Below are positions 1-11,771 of a stretch of DNA of 64,000 nt, piece by piece; the stretch's first letter is position 1; each line of letters begins with the position of its first letter. The stretch comes from Marthasterias glacialis. Lineage: Eukaryota; Echinodermata; Asteroidea; Forcipulatida; Asteriidae. Made by a program: the position numbers and the translations under genes. Below the pieces are notes generated by a model. It saw only the letters and a list, made by a program, of their open reading frames with translations. It did not search any database and was not told where the DNA came from. The DNA lies in assembly GCA_911728455.2 (NCBI GenBank), contig OU452239.1, forward strand, positions 2,488,300 to 2,552,299, in the 5' to 3' direction.

Positions 1-131
1 CTTGCCTCTTTAAGAGCTCTCTATGATGGACTGTCAATAATGTTTTACCGGCATCAAGATATTTCTTTTCAAATCTTGGCATTATCTCGTACGTCAATGC
101 CGCACAGCCGAGCAAATCGGTATTATGTGCT
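1..131 (-). other. Open reading stretch at left edge, unknown
   Basis: On the minus strand, from a possible acceptor (CTAG at 135-132) to the left edge, one frame stays open: HNTDLLGCAALTYEI, then PRFEKKYLDAGKTLLTVHH. It does not resemble exon 3 of the GABA-B-like paralogue, so it is either an exon of something else, a transposon remnant or chance. I do not recognise a family. Confidence 0.25.
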
Positions 132-862
132 CTAGATACACGAATGAAACATATAAATTCGAGGGAAAAAATAATTCCATAGTTCGTTCCCTCGAGATTC
201 TTTAAGCCAGTGTAGCGCTCTTGATATGCCATTTAATTTCCGAGTATTTTTCCTAGATCGCCGATACATTAATAGCCTCTCATTGTGTTGTTTAAGCATT
301 GAAGAGTAAAATATGAGGAGAAGAGAATTGATTTCCGTAAAGTCTTCAGTTCATTTATTGTAACTTAAACAAAACTACGCTTAAGCTGGCATTGTCAAGT
401 AAATTTTTGTTCCAGTCATTTTTCTTCATTATTTGTCGCTTATTTTATCAACCTTACAGCTACAAAACATGCCTTGTTATGTTTGCCTGAACACTGAATG
501 CATTTCAAGGCAAAATTATTGGATAGGGTTTTTAAACACAATGAAACGAGATGTTTGGTAATGGCTCAATGTACGTTTGAATACTTCGCTTAGGGAGTAT
601 ACACTCAAAGATTAAAACTAAATAAATAATAAGTATATCATATAAATAGGTTTATAATACATCGGCTATACATATAAATTTTTATTGGGAATGTATACTT
701 TTACTTCTTTTAATTCAATTAAAGTAATTTGTAGCTTAGCCTAAATATTTTTGTTAGTCCATACGATTATATTGGCTAGTTGTTCTCCAAAATTACATCC
801 ACGAAATGACCATTCAGTCTGGCTTGAATCTGAGGTGATTTTAAATTCCACTCTTTACTAAC
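132..862. other. AT-rich, intron 2 of copy A
   Basis: No coding signal or repeat recognised. It should be intron of copy A, since its exon 3 is not found here. Confidence 0.5.
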
Positions 863-1870
863 CTGCACAACGTTAAACCTTGCGGCTACCTGGTTCACCA
901 CAACTGCTTCAAGTGAGAAAATTGGTCCCCAAGCGATGACAATCGGTGATCCTGAGTGCACAAGTGTGTTCAAGAGTCGAACTGCCTCACCCGGATTGCC
1001 ATTCTTCATTGGAAAAATCGAAAGTTGAATGGGCTTGTTAGATGATTTTACTATAAAGGTTTTCCCCGGCCAATTTCAACAACAACATTTTTCATTTTAA
1101 CACCCGGCTCATTCAATTTTGTTTGAAATTTAATGTTCCCGTTGCATCAATATTCAACAATCAAAGGAGTGACTCAACTTTAACAAATATATAGCACCTA
1201 CTGGTCTAATAAGGTCATTCAAAATCATCCAACTTTGCAAGAGGCTGGTCAACAATTTGATTTTATTAATTTTGAATCGGTAGTAGGAATTGAAGAATGG
1301 TGAAAATGTAGTCTCGAGTGTCTATAAATGAAATAGAACAACTAAAACAGTTGCCTGAGTGAGAAATAATATGTGAAATTTAATGCAATAGTAGCTAAAA
1401 GAAGCACTACTTTGAATGAATAAGGACAACGTGCGTGATTTTGAGTGCATGTTTATGAAACTGAATTAATTTCGGCTGAAATTGACCGGGAAAAGCTGTA
1501 TTTGCTGATAGATAGTTTTGCTAAAGCAACGAAGAATGTAGTAAGATAAAACTTAAGATTGGTTCAAAATGGGCCTTACCCCTGTCCAGTTCCATCTCAT
1601 CTCCAGATGATAGCCGTCTAAAATTCCCCGCAAGCTGTTAATATGGTCTATAGCCGTCTGTGCCACCGACGGTTGAAAAAACATCGTGTTCGGATACGAA
1701 AAGAAACCTCCGATGTACAGGTTGCGGACGGGGTTGGTACCTTCAGCTGTCCCGTTTGGTCCTCCGGTGGGTGATGATGCCATCACGGTAAATCGAGACG
1801 TTAGGACCGAGGAGAGAGCAACGAGCAGGACCAACGCAACACGGAGTTCGGATCCCTTGAAGACTTTCAT
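863..1870 (-). CDS. GABA-B-like receptor copy A, N-terminal exons 1-2 (partial)
   Basis: Two coding exons, 1870-1580 (97 codons, starting at the ATG 1870-1868) and 1003-863 (47 codons). Exon 1 has a hydrophobic signal peptide followed by the start of a Venus-flytrap ligand-binding domain (IGGFFSY, FQPSVAQTAIDHINS, GYHLEMRWNWT). Exon 2 continues lobe 1 (PGEAVRLLNTLV, IVIAWGPIF, NVVQ). Both boundaries are phase 0 with clear signals (donors GTAAGG and GTTAGT, acceptor AAG). The exons match exons 1 and 2 of the complete paralogue at 4206-15513 almost residue for residue in the VFT core, while the signal peptides differ. No copy of exon 3 was found between 862 and the left edge, so the remaining exons should lie outside the window. 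Class C GPCRs of this type are plasma-membrane receptors coupled to G proteins; the ligand here is not known. Confidence 0.85.
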
Positions 1871-2524
1871 GTTTACTTTTAGTAGCGCTCGTGCCTAGGA
1901 GGCGCACGGCAATACACACTGACATCAGAAAGACGAGTAGTTATAGGGCACATTCATGTTGACGATGATCAACTGTTAATTTAGGAAAGACGTCAGATCG
2001 CAATCTCTAAGTTGTACCTAATCTCACGTTATTTGACAAAAAACGGCAGCATATCCGATTGACTAGAAGAGTGACTTGTCTATTATCAAAAGTAATCGTT
2101 CAAGTAAAAGCAAGCTCAATTTACCGTGTGACCAGAATTGTGTGATGTCACAAGCACTTGGGAAATTGCGGTCTGACGTACGCACTCGGGAACACTCTCA
2201 ATTTTCTCGGCATATTGTTTTTTCTGTTTTAAAAAGATTGGACGCATGAGAGGTTGGTGCATTAGGCCTTATCTCATGTAAAACAAAAAGTCATATCAGG
2301 GAGTCATATCAAGGAGCTCTTCACTTTATGCTTGTCTCGTCTGCTTTTGCTTTATCTATGAATTCAGTGTAAATAAACAAAACTTCTGAAGACGGATTGT
2401 CAATTGACTTCATTTATAAACTACGTTCCACAAAAACCTATTACAACTCATTAAACGATTGTTTGTTGCAAGAAATCTGAAAATCATTCTACCGTCAGTA
2501 CGATTTGAAACTTTGCTCTCTGGA

Positions 2525-2790
2525 GATACAAACTCGTAAGGTTTGCGGTAACACCATGTACATGAGTAGGGTTTGGAACTCTGCATGGTAGAGATACAAT
2601 GTAGTAAGGTTTGCGGTAACATCGTGTAGATGAGTAGGATTTGAAACTGCATGGTGGAGATACATTCTAGAAAGGTATGCGGTAACACCATGTGCATGAG
2701 TAGGATTTGAAACTCTGCATGATGGAGATATAATCTAGTAAAGTTTGCAGTAACACCATGTACATGAGTAGGATTTGGAACTGTGCACTG
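2525..2790. repeat. Tandem repeat, about 62 bp unit, 4 copies
   Basis: Imperfect units carrying GTAAGGTTTGCGGTAACACC, ATGTACATGAGTAGG and GCATGGTGGAGATACA. The same family lies in reverse orientation at 17113-17470, with single fragments at about 3020 and 40815. Confidence 0.85.
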
Positions 2791-3015
2791 TGTAGAAACA
2801 ACAGCCGCACAGCCACAGTGGGCTGGGGGTGGGGCTGAGGGGCACCTGCTCCCCCCCCCCTCCACGCACAAACACAATTTTCCAATCCCACAATTTTTTC
2901 TCCCCCATGAAAGAAATCAACATACTCATGTAGCCCCTGCCATCCACACACTGAAAAGCAATGCCCCCCTCCCCCTCCCCGTACCCCAAAATGACAAATC
3001 CTGGCTACGCCGCTG
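2790..3015. repeat. C-rich dispersed repeat ending in GGCTACGCCGCTGA
   Basis: Runs of C and blocks such as CATGAAAGAAATC, ending in CTGGCTACGCCGCTG. The end matches the terminal inverted repeat of the element at 41131-41275, so this is probably a diverged or partial member of that family. Confidence 0.5.
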
Positions 3016-3456
3016 AGAAATAATCTTGTAAGGTTTATGATAACACCATGCTATTCCAGGCCCACGTGAATATCTCTCCACGAATTGTAGTGGTTCTGAA
3101 ACGAACCGGTGGTTTAACAACTCAACTCAAACAACAAGTTACTATCTATAGGTTAATTTAGAATTCAATAAGATTATAATATACAAAAGCACAAATACAT
3201 TGACACTGAAGACTGAATTTGAAGCGCCATATTCCTTAACCACATAATCAAATTGACAAACGTTTACCATATTTAGCATTTCAAATTTAAAAATGAGGTT
3301 GAATGAATGCCAAGATGAATGTCATAGCAACGTTTACACCAATCTGGGTAAATTTGTCTAAACGAGGATTGAAAAATTTGCATTGTTCATTGAAAACATC
3401 CATTAGAGAATCACAATCCCCAAGAGTATTTTTAAAAACGTTTTTACCATACTCAA

Positions 3457-3600
3457 TGGGAGACTTTTGAGAAAAATAGTTGGCAGCAGACTTACTTGGT
3501 CAATCCATTGCTCTCGGAAAAGTGCGCATGCTCAGAACTAAAGTAATCAATAGAACAATTTACCTGACAAGTCTGCTGCCACCTAGCGTCCTAAGGTCTC
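3457..3600. mobile_element. MITE family 1 (GGCAGCAGACTTA), copy 1
   Basis: Inverted ends: GGGAGACTTTT then GGCAGCAGACTTAC on the left, and GTCTGCTGCCACCTAG then AGGTCTC on the right, around a short core containing GCATGCTCAGAACTA. Two other copies are at 26044 and 62232. Confidence 0.8.
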
Positions 3601-4205
3601 ACATTATTTATTTCATTGTTATGACGAGTCAAACCTCCTCTCCATTTTGCAGTAAGATAAACAATCTTAGACAGTGTGACTGAAGTTGCCACAGTTGTTT
3701 TCCACATAGATTAATTAATGGAGGTTCCGACAGCCTCACCATTGTGTCAGTCAAATGTACGAAGCGTTTCGGTCATCTCATTATATCTACAAATGTATGT
3801 TTATGGACGTCAGAGTAAACTAACACAAACAATTTCCAGATTATTATGTTAAAATGAATACAGTTTTAAAATAAATAGATTAAAATGTAATTTGAATAAG
3901 AATGCTGCTTCTGACGATCTGAGTGTACTCTTTTATGATCAGTTTAATACGTTCATCCGTGAACCATTAAACATGTTTTAATCATCGTTTAAAACTCATT
4001 CATAACAAAAACATTTGTTTATATAAGCAAAATAATAAGACACAAACAATGTGATTCGCTTAAAGTATTAATTCAAGTCTTAAATGCCATTTAAGAAGTT
4101 TGACCCCTAACTCTCTCATCAGTGGACTTTCATTGAAACCGTAGGTTTGGACGTGATGGGCGTCTCCGATCCGTAGCCTGCTTTCCATTCTGATTGGCTG
4201 TTCTC

Positions 4206-7200
4206 TTATTCTTCTTTGGACAGCTTTGAACACAGCTCCTTCAGCTCATTTCGTCTCTGAGTGATCAAAAAGATGAAATAAAAAATGATTGTAGAAGTAT
4301 GTCATATTGGATTGTAAAAGGGAACGTGGAAATCCCAGTTAACAGTCCATTTAATGTCTGTTAAGATGACGTAACTCTAATCAATATCTTATCACACTTT
4401 AAAAAGAATTAATTGAAAATTGATATCTCTTATTATCACACTTGCTTCTACATTAATTTATCAAATCAAGCTGTTAAATAGTGGACAAAAAAGTCCATGT
4501 TTGACAGTGAAGGAGGCCGTTTTAGAGACTACATGTGATATAATGTCTTAAAAGAAAAGCAGACATGAGTAGTTTCTCCAGGGGTTTTGTTTTTACCTGT
4601 TGCAGTTTTAAGCGTAGTTGGGGAACCTGCTTCACAGACTGGTTGCCATATCCCTCTGGATTTATCATACTCACACGAATGCTTTTATCTTCGAGCGTTA
4701 GCAGCAGGTACACCTATCAAAATGTCATACCGACAACATTACACTAAAAGCCAAATAGGCTGACCGGAAGAGATTAAAGAGTCATGGACCACAATGAAGT
4801 ATGCTTTAATTTAATTGACAATGGTTGGTTTAACATTAATGATAATGGTGAGGGAAAATCAAGAGCAGTGTTTCATGTAATGGTAAGGTTGAATTCCGTA
4901 CCTTTGGGATGAAGTTCAGGCACAACACAACTGTGTTGACCAACACGATGGCTGCTGAGGGAATCACGTACGTCATATTGACGTCATCACCCAAGATGGT
5001 CATTGTTGGAACGGTCAGAACGATGGTAAGAGAGACAATGTACACGGAGGCTGCGATGTATTTACCTTTGATGGGGAAAACAAAGCCGTAGCAAAGCAGA
5101 AAAAAATACTTTCGGAGTATGGGAAATAATAAAAAGTTAGCTTCATTATTTCTGAAAGATCACAACTGGAAATATTATCACAGCAGTTTTGTTTTCGAAA
5201 AGCATTCTCTTAATTTGCACAGTGTGTTGTTTTTTAATCAAGTAGTTTAAGACGCTTTCAGAGAAAGTTTTGCCTTATAAAATGTTTAATATAGTCACTT
5301 TAAAGATTTACTTACTATCGTTTAGTTGTGATATACAGATATTTCTCGTCTCCCATGCGAGGAAAAGGCCAAAGGTCAACAGAACACCTTTCACGCCGTA
5401 GAGGGCCATGGTGAAGTACTGCGCACGGTCACTAGTGCAATACCTTACCACAGGGACGTTGAATATTTCCTTCTCGGGATCAGTCATATCGAGCTGAAAA
5501 CAATATCGATTTCTTAAAAATGTCATTGTTTTGTTTTGTTATAGAAAGTGGTTATCTACAGAAAAACAACTCATTATTGCTCAAACTAACTTGCTGTCTT
5601 TGGTTTATAGCTGCAGTTATGTAGCTCGTTTCTACTTTTCTTCGATCACACCGCTTACCTGCGGTTCCAAATTTATGTTCTTTATGGTCGTTGTGTCCAA
5701 CGTTATCCATAGGATGAAAATGACGCCATCAACGACAGAAATCATAAAAGCCCCACTTATAAGTTTCCAGTCAGGTAGATCCTTAGTATTTGAATAGCAA
5801 GAAGAAGAGAAAAAACAAGAGAAAGTAAAATACAACAAAAATAAAGCGAAACTCTTATAGGACAAACTGATTGCTTTGAAACAAGGCTCTGAGTTAATTG
5901 ACAGTGACTTTTGTAAGCTGTAACATTTTAACTGTGTCTTGTATTCTTACAATTTGTTTGAATTGCTTGACAGCCAGGGTGAAGATCGCGTGTATCCGAT
6001 ATGTTTTCATGAAGACAGAACCGAAGGCCAGAGATAATCCCAAAGATACAAGCATTCTCTCGACCTGCATTAGTAATCGAGAAATAACAATGTTTTAAAT
6101 TAAATTACAATAAAATTGTTTGCTTGGTTATGTTGTCATTGCAATGTATTGGTAGTATATAATGAGCCTTTGGCACCTGATTGTGGAGTGCGCTCAGAGT
6201 ACAGGGAGGTGGAGTGCAGAATACTTTGTATGCAATTTATAGTTACTCACATGACACTTGATGACAATTGCTGTATCGGGCAGGTCGGTCTTATCCCATC
6301 CTGAGGCAAAGACCGAGGCGTAGAGAAGCAGACAACCGACTACAGTCAGGTTACTCAGGGATGGACTAGACATCTTGATAGCCCTGAAATCAGAATATTT
6401 GTTTTATATATAGTACATGACTAAAGCGAGTTTTGTTCCAGCGGTCAGCATGATTATAAGCTCTGGCATTGACTCAATGCATTACAGAGACTTGTTCAGT
6501 TGGGCTGGTTCACAATAAAGCGCGCCACCAAGTGGCTGTCACAGCAAGGCAGTGTTTATCATTGCAGTTTGGTCAACTCTTGCTGAGAACGTGCAGTCCA
6601 TGGGTTAGACCTAAGCTTCCCGGCCTCTTCGCTTATTCTCAAGACACTTTTCGTTTTAGGAGAGACCACTACGAACTGTTTGTCACCACAAAAACTACTT
6701 CTTTAAAGGGTAACGAACAATGCTGAGTTTGAGGCTAGTAGAGCTATGCACCCCTCGAGGAGAAAAGCCGAAACAACGTGAACGTGGTCAGAAATTTAAC
6801 TCTTACATTCATTGGAAACAGCCTGAGTAAAAAATCAAGTTTCCTAATGTTCATCGAAGGGACCAACCACACTTGTTGAAATAATAACCCAACTTTATAA
6901 TAATCCAATAGTAACAAATTTAACTAATAAATGTAACTAATAATAAACAAACTGAATGTATTGCAGTTCTCTAACAGTTTAAACAAAAACCATTTCGTCT
7001 GGTAAAGATGTTGATACAAGGCAAAGGATGTGTATACTTTTTTTATTTTTAATAACGTAAGCCCAGCAGTCGTTCGTCCAATTTCTTGTCAACAAGGATA
7101 ATTTTAATACCTCCTATGTTTATATCTGATGTTGATGAAGAGGAACATCAAACCCATGACAGAGCCAAGCGAGGCGAGAGTGAAGAGCGTGATTCGGGCT

Positions 7201-10200
7201 GTAGAAGATATCTCCTGGATCACCGTCCGCTTAGTAATACCGTCCACCGGGACGTGGTCTCCTGAGAACATAATATGGAGTTTTCTATTCAGTCAAGTGT
7301 TATGTTTGGGATCAAGTTCGACTTTTATAAATAGTGTAAACGATGTTAAAGTCACAGTGGACTGGCTGGGATCAGTATCCCCACCCTGGATCCGCCTCTG
7401 TTATGAGACCGCGAGTCTCCGAAAGTGAATCTTTGTCGTTCTCTTCGGGCCAACACATGTGCTTTGGGTTGTAAATGTCCTACAACATTCCCCAATGCTC
7501 CTTAAAAAAACTAGAATTACCTGCCCACAAAAGCTCTGCAGCTCCGGGACTCATTTGAAACTCTTGCGTCTGTACCTTGTAAACCATAACAGTCTCATAC
7601 TTGCCACCTGTTACATACAGAAAACAGCCAGTAATCAGTCATTAGTCAGTTATTAAGGGAGACAAAATGCGTATGCTGCAATAATTGAATTAACGAAAAC
7701 AAAGGATATTAATCAAATGCTTTAACTTAAAAACTTAACTTCGTTCATTTTTTCAACTATGATTATAGTCTCCTCTTACGCCATTTATACAGAGGTCAGA
7801 AATCGAAATGTGCACGCGTGCATGCGCTACGCACAACTCTCAGCCAATGATAGGTCTTCCTTTGAACTCAGCGAGGGCGCTGTTTGAACCTGTGACGTAA
7901 TATGCAAGGGTCTATTTGGGTACAAATGTTTTTTGTTGAAGTCATGTTTCGATTTCCGTGATACTAAATACTCTGTGATGGAAGGTTCTTCCTTAAAAGA
8001 TTTTTTGAGACACCAACTTGAAGTGTCCCCTTTTTATAAACTGAAAATTAATTTAAAAAAACTTACCTTGAGCCTGTTCCACATAGACATACTCCGTTTG
8101 TCTTTGTCCATCCTTAATATGAACTCGTCCCTAAAAACAAAGTACAGTAAAGAGCCTTAGATTTTGTTTTTTACAGTGTAGGCCTACTTTTGTAATTTTT
8201 GTTATTTGTTTTAAACCTTTGTAAATTCTACATAGTTATTTCAATTTTGTGCTGCCGGTTAGATTTTTAAATGATATAAACAAAAAACGAAAGAAATGAA
8301 AACATTGTTTTTCAAATGAGGTCAAAAACTGTCATAGCAGGATGAACGCTATTTCTTTCTAATAGCATTTCTTTCGGGTTTTTTTTACAGTGTAGGCCTA
8401 CTTTTTGTAATTTTTGTTATTTTTTTTAAACCTTTGTAAATTCTACATAGTTATTTTAACTTTGTGCTGCCGGTTAGATTTTTAAATGATATAAACAAAA
8501 AACGAAAGAAATGAAAACATTGTTTTTCAAATGAGGTAAAAAAACTGTCATAGCAGGATGAACGAAGTGCTATGTGCGTTTCTCCTTCGATCCCCAATGG
8601 ATGAAATGTAATGAAACGCCGGTAGGAGATTTACCAGCAATCCGGTGAATTCAAGGTTACCAGCGTTCTTCATGATGACTCTGGCCATCTCCTCATCGGA
8701 GTAGTTGAAATCTTCGAGCCGTCGAGGAGGATCAAGACGCTGCAGGTCGGCTATGGAAGCATTGAGGGCCAATGCTATGGCTATGATGCCGTCATATGTA
8801 TATGGTCGCGTAACACCGATACTTGCTTCCTCGTGAAAGTCATGATGTTCCGGTAAGGGCTTCTGTAAAAAGTGTAACGGTTCAATACAAAATATAGATG
8901 ATTTGAAGAATTTTATGTGTGCATTTGGGTATTTTAAATCGAACCATGTCGCAAAAAGTACACACGCAAAATGTTGACCAGGAATAAGGCTTCCAACATT
9001 TCTGCTGGTCATATTTTAAGTCTTGCGATTCTTTGGTTTTACTTTCCCTATTGAAAACCCCGTAGAATCACTTTCACAATGTTTAATGGGACCCAACTGA
9101 AGTTAATGGAATTCCTTCATCTTAATGGGATTCTTAGGGCATACCTACCCAGGCCAAATTGGACTCACTGGATTTCCAGTGTTTCAAATGGGACAATGGT
9201 ACCTGAAGAAATGTATGGGTACAATGTATGGGTACAATGTATGGGTTTAATATATGGGTACAATGTATGGGTTTAATATATGGGTACAATGTATGGGTAC
9301 AATATATGGGTTTAATATATGGGTACAATATATGGGTTTAATATATGGGTACAATGTGTGGGTACAATGTATGGGTACAATGTACGAGTACAATGTATGG
9401 ATACAATGTATGGGTAAAATACATGTCCACAATGCATGGGTACAATGCATGGGTACAATGTATGGGTTTAATATATGGGTACAATGTATGGGTACAATGT
9501 ACGGGTACAATGTATGGGTACAATGTATGGGTAAAATACATGTCCACAATGCATGGGTACAATGTATGGGTACAATGTACGGGTACAATGCATGGGTACA
9601 ATGTATGGGTATAATGGGATACTGTATATTCAAATTGTTACCCATAGTACACAAGTTAGGTCCCAGAATGTGCATGATAAAAATGCTTTAAAGGTGTTTA
9701 ATCTGTACATTTTGAATGTAAGTTTTGTTTCGTACCACTCCATTGAAGTTCAAGTCGAGGACTTCGGGTTTCCTTTGGTTGCCGTCAAAAAGCATCATTA
9801 GGTTGACGGCTGAATTGACCTGCTCTTGAGTACAGGGCTCAAGGTCTGTGTGAGAGGCGTCTAACCACCATGAATTTTTCCTAGACGGTGACATCCACAC
9901 GTACTTGGCACCATACATTCCAGCCTTGTATACCTGATTCAAAGATGATGTTGGAAATACTTAAAGATGCCATTTCGTCATTGCATGTAGTTTTGACCTT
10001 TGACACTACGGACCAATCCATTTTGGATCATCTGTACTATGTTTCCACTCGAGCACGCGTAGCTCACAGACTTTAATATTGATATCGCGTCATGCTAGCG
10101 TTTTATTTTACCAATATCATTGGTCGGAGATGCGTTTAAAAAATTACATAGAGCATATTTGCGTCCCAGTCATGGAGAATAAAATGTCTGCTTGACTACG

Positions 10201-11710
10201 CAAAAAAAGGACCTATATTTGAGAAACGTTTGGCATAATTTTGTTGGTAGGTGTGACCTAACTCCACTATAAGTCACGCCCACTTCATACAAACTGGCCC
10301 CATCGATTGCATGTTGGAAAGGCATTGAACTTGTTGATGTCTTATGTAAGAACAACATCATTTCTGGCCTTGCCCTTCACGTGTGTCTTGTAAAGACTCG
10401 GCGTCTTGTTAGAAATATCGGTTTCTTTCACATGAAATGTCTTTGAACCAATGGAGCAATGAGTGTTTTTTTAAGTAAAATAACACAGTAACGTATGCCA
10501 GCTTTGGAACTGGAAATAGGAGAATCTTTTAGCGTGCAGAAGATGCTTATCTTGCAATCAAACAAAGTGACAAAGATCTACTGGAAGATTGTTATATAAA
10601 CCAAATAGTGACTATTTTGCATTCGTGCTATGGACATAGTACTTTCAGCCGTTGAAAAACGGAATGTTCCTTTCCAGTGTAAAGCGCATTCAGACGTTAT
10701 TGTAAAATGCGCTATATAAGAACTGGTTATTATTACTGTTGTTACTCAACTCGGCCTTGCCTCGTTGAATGGAACAACTCATATAAAATATTCTCACCAA
10801 TGCATTCACGAACATTTTTCATATGTATATGTATTCCAATACATACCCGACAAAAGAGCCTTATCAGATATGATTTGTCAGCGGATCCAAAGAATATGAT
10901 ACGGGCGTCTTGGCGCTAGAGTGGGACCAAAAGAAAATATTTTAACTCATTAACACTGTATCCCGTAAGCCTGATTTTGAGAAAGTGTTGTTTTTGTGGT
11001 TTGTATTAAAAAAGGGAAAATATACTATCGTTCAGGATAAGGAATCGATATTGCAAAATACCTTGAGGTTCTGGAGATGGATGTCAATGTTGGATCTATT
11101 CTTAACTCTTTCTGATGCAACGATCTGACCGCCATCAGCTTCCAACATGTCATGCAAAGCTTTAAAGTACTGAAATGAAATAAATGGAATTCTTTTTATG
11201 TTATTGGGGTTTTCCAGGTGACCTAATTGACCTGACGTCATCATGTACAAAACGTCTTGGTTGCGCCATTTTAGGAGTCAGCAATGGCGAAACCAGAACT
11301 CTTTCCCCCCTCTTGCCCCCAACAATGAAATCGAAAAGATGCAAAAATGAATGGTTCCATACATTAAAGAGCGCCTCCCCCCCCCCCCAATTATGTCTTT
11401 GTGGATTGTCGCCCAAAATAGAAATGTCTTCTTACGCCACTGGAATGTACATTCCCCGGGTGTTACTAAGCAGTGCGTAATAGCGATGCACGACCGTGCG
11501 GTAAGATTCGCAGCATAGCTTTACTTGCAACATTATTGACTCTCAATATGGCTGACCATGGGCAAACAGTAACCGCGCGTGACGTCATCGCAAGTCAATT
11601 GAAAGTTGATTGTCAGTTTTTTATTAAGTGTTTTGAATAACTTAAACGCTTTCGATGAACCACCACAAAACAGCGTTAACAACAACAACAAAAACAACAG
11701 CAACAGCAAG

Positions 11711-11771
<61 letters not shown>

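Larger units (their letters stand above)
1871..4205. other. Intergenic space between copy A and copy B
   Basis: It holds the upstream region of copy A (1871-2400), a roughly 62-bp tandem repeat (2525-2790), a C-rich repeat remnant (2790-3015), one MITE (3457-3600) and otherwise AT-rich sequence expected to include the 3' UTR of copy B. A TTTATT (AATAAA on the minus strand) at 3607-3612 lies next to the MITE, so its use as a poly(A) signal is doubtful. Confidence 0.5.

Noticed and set aside
9247-9691. Overlapping ORFs of up to 145 codons on both strands
   Set aside because: Produced entirely by the 13-bp minisatellite inside a receptor intron; no splice or start context.
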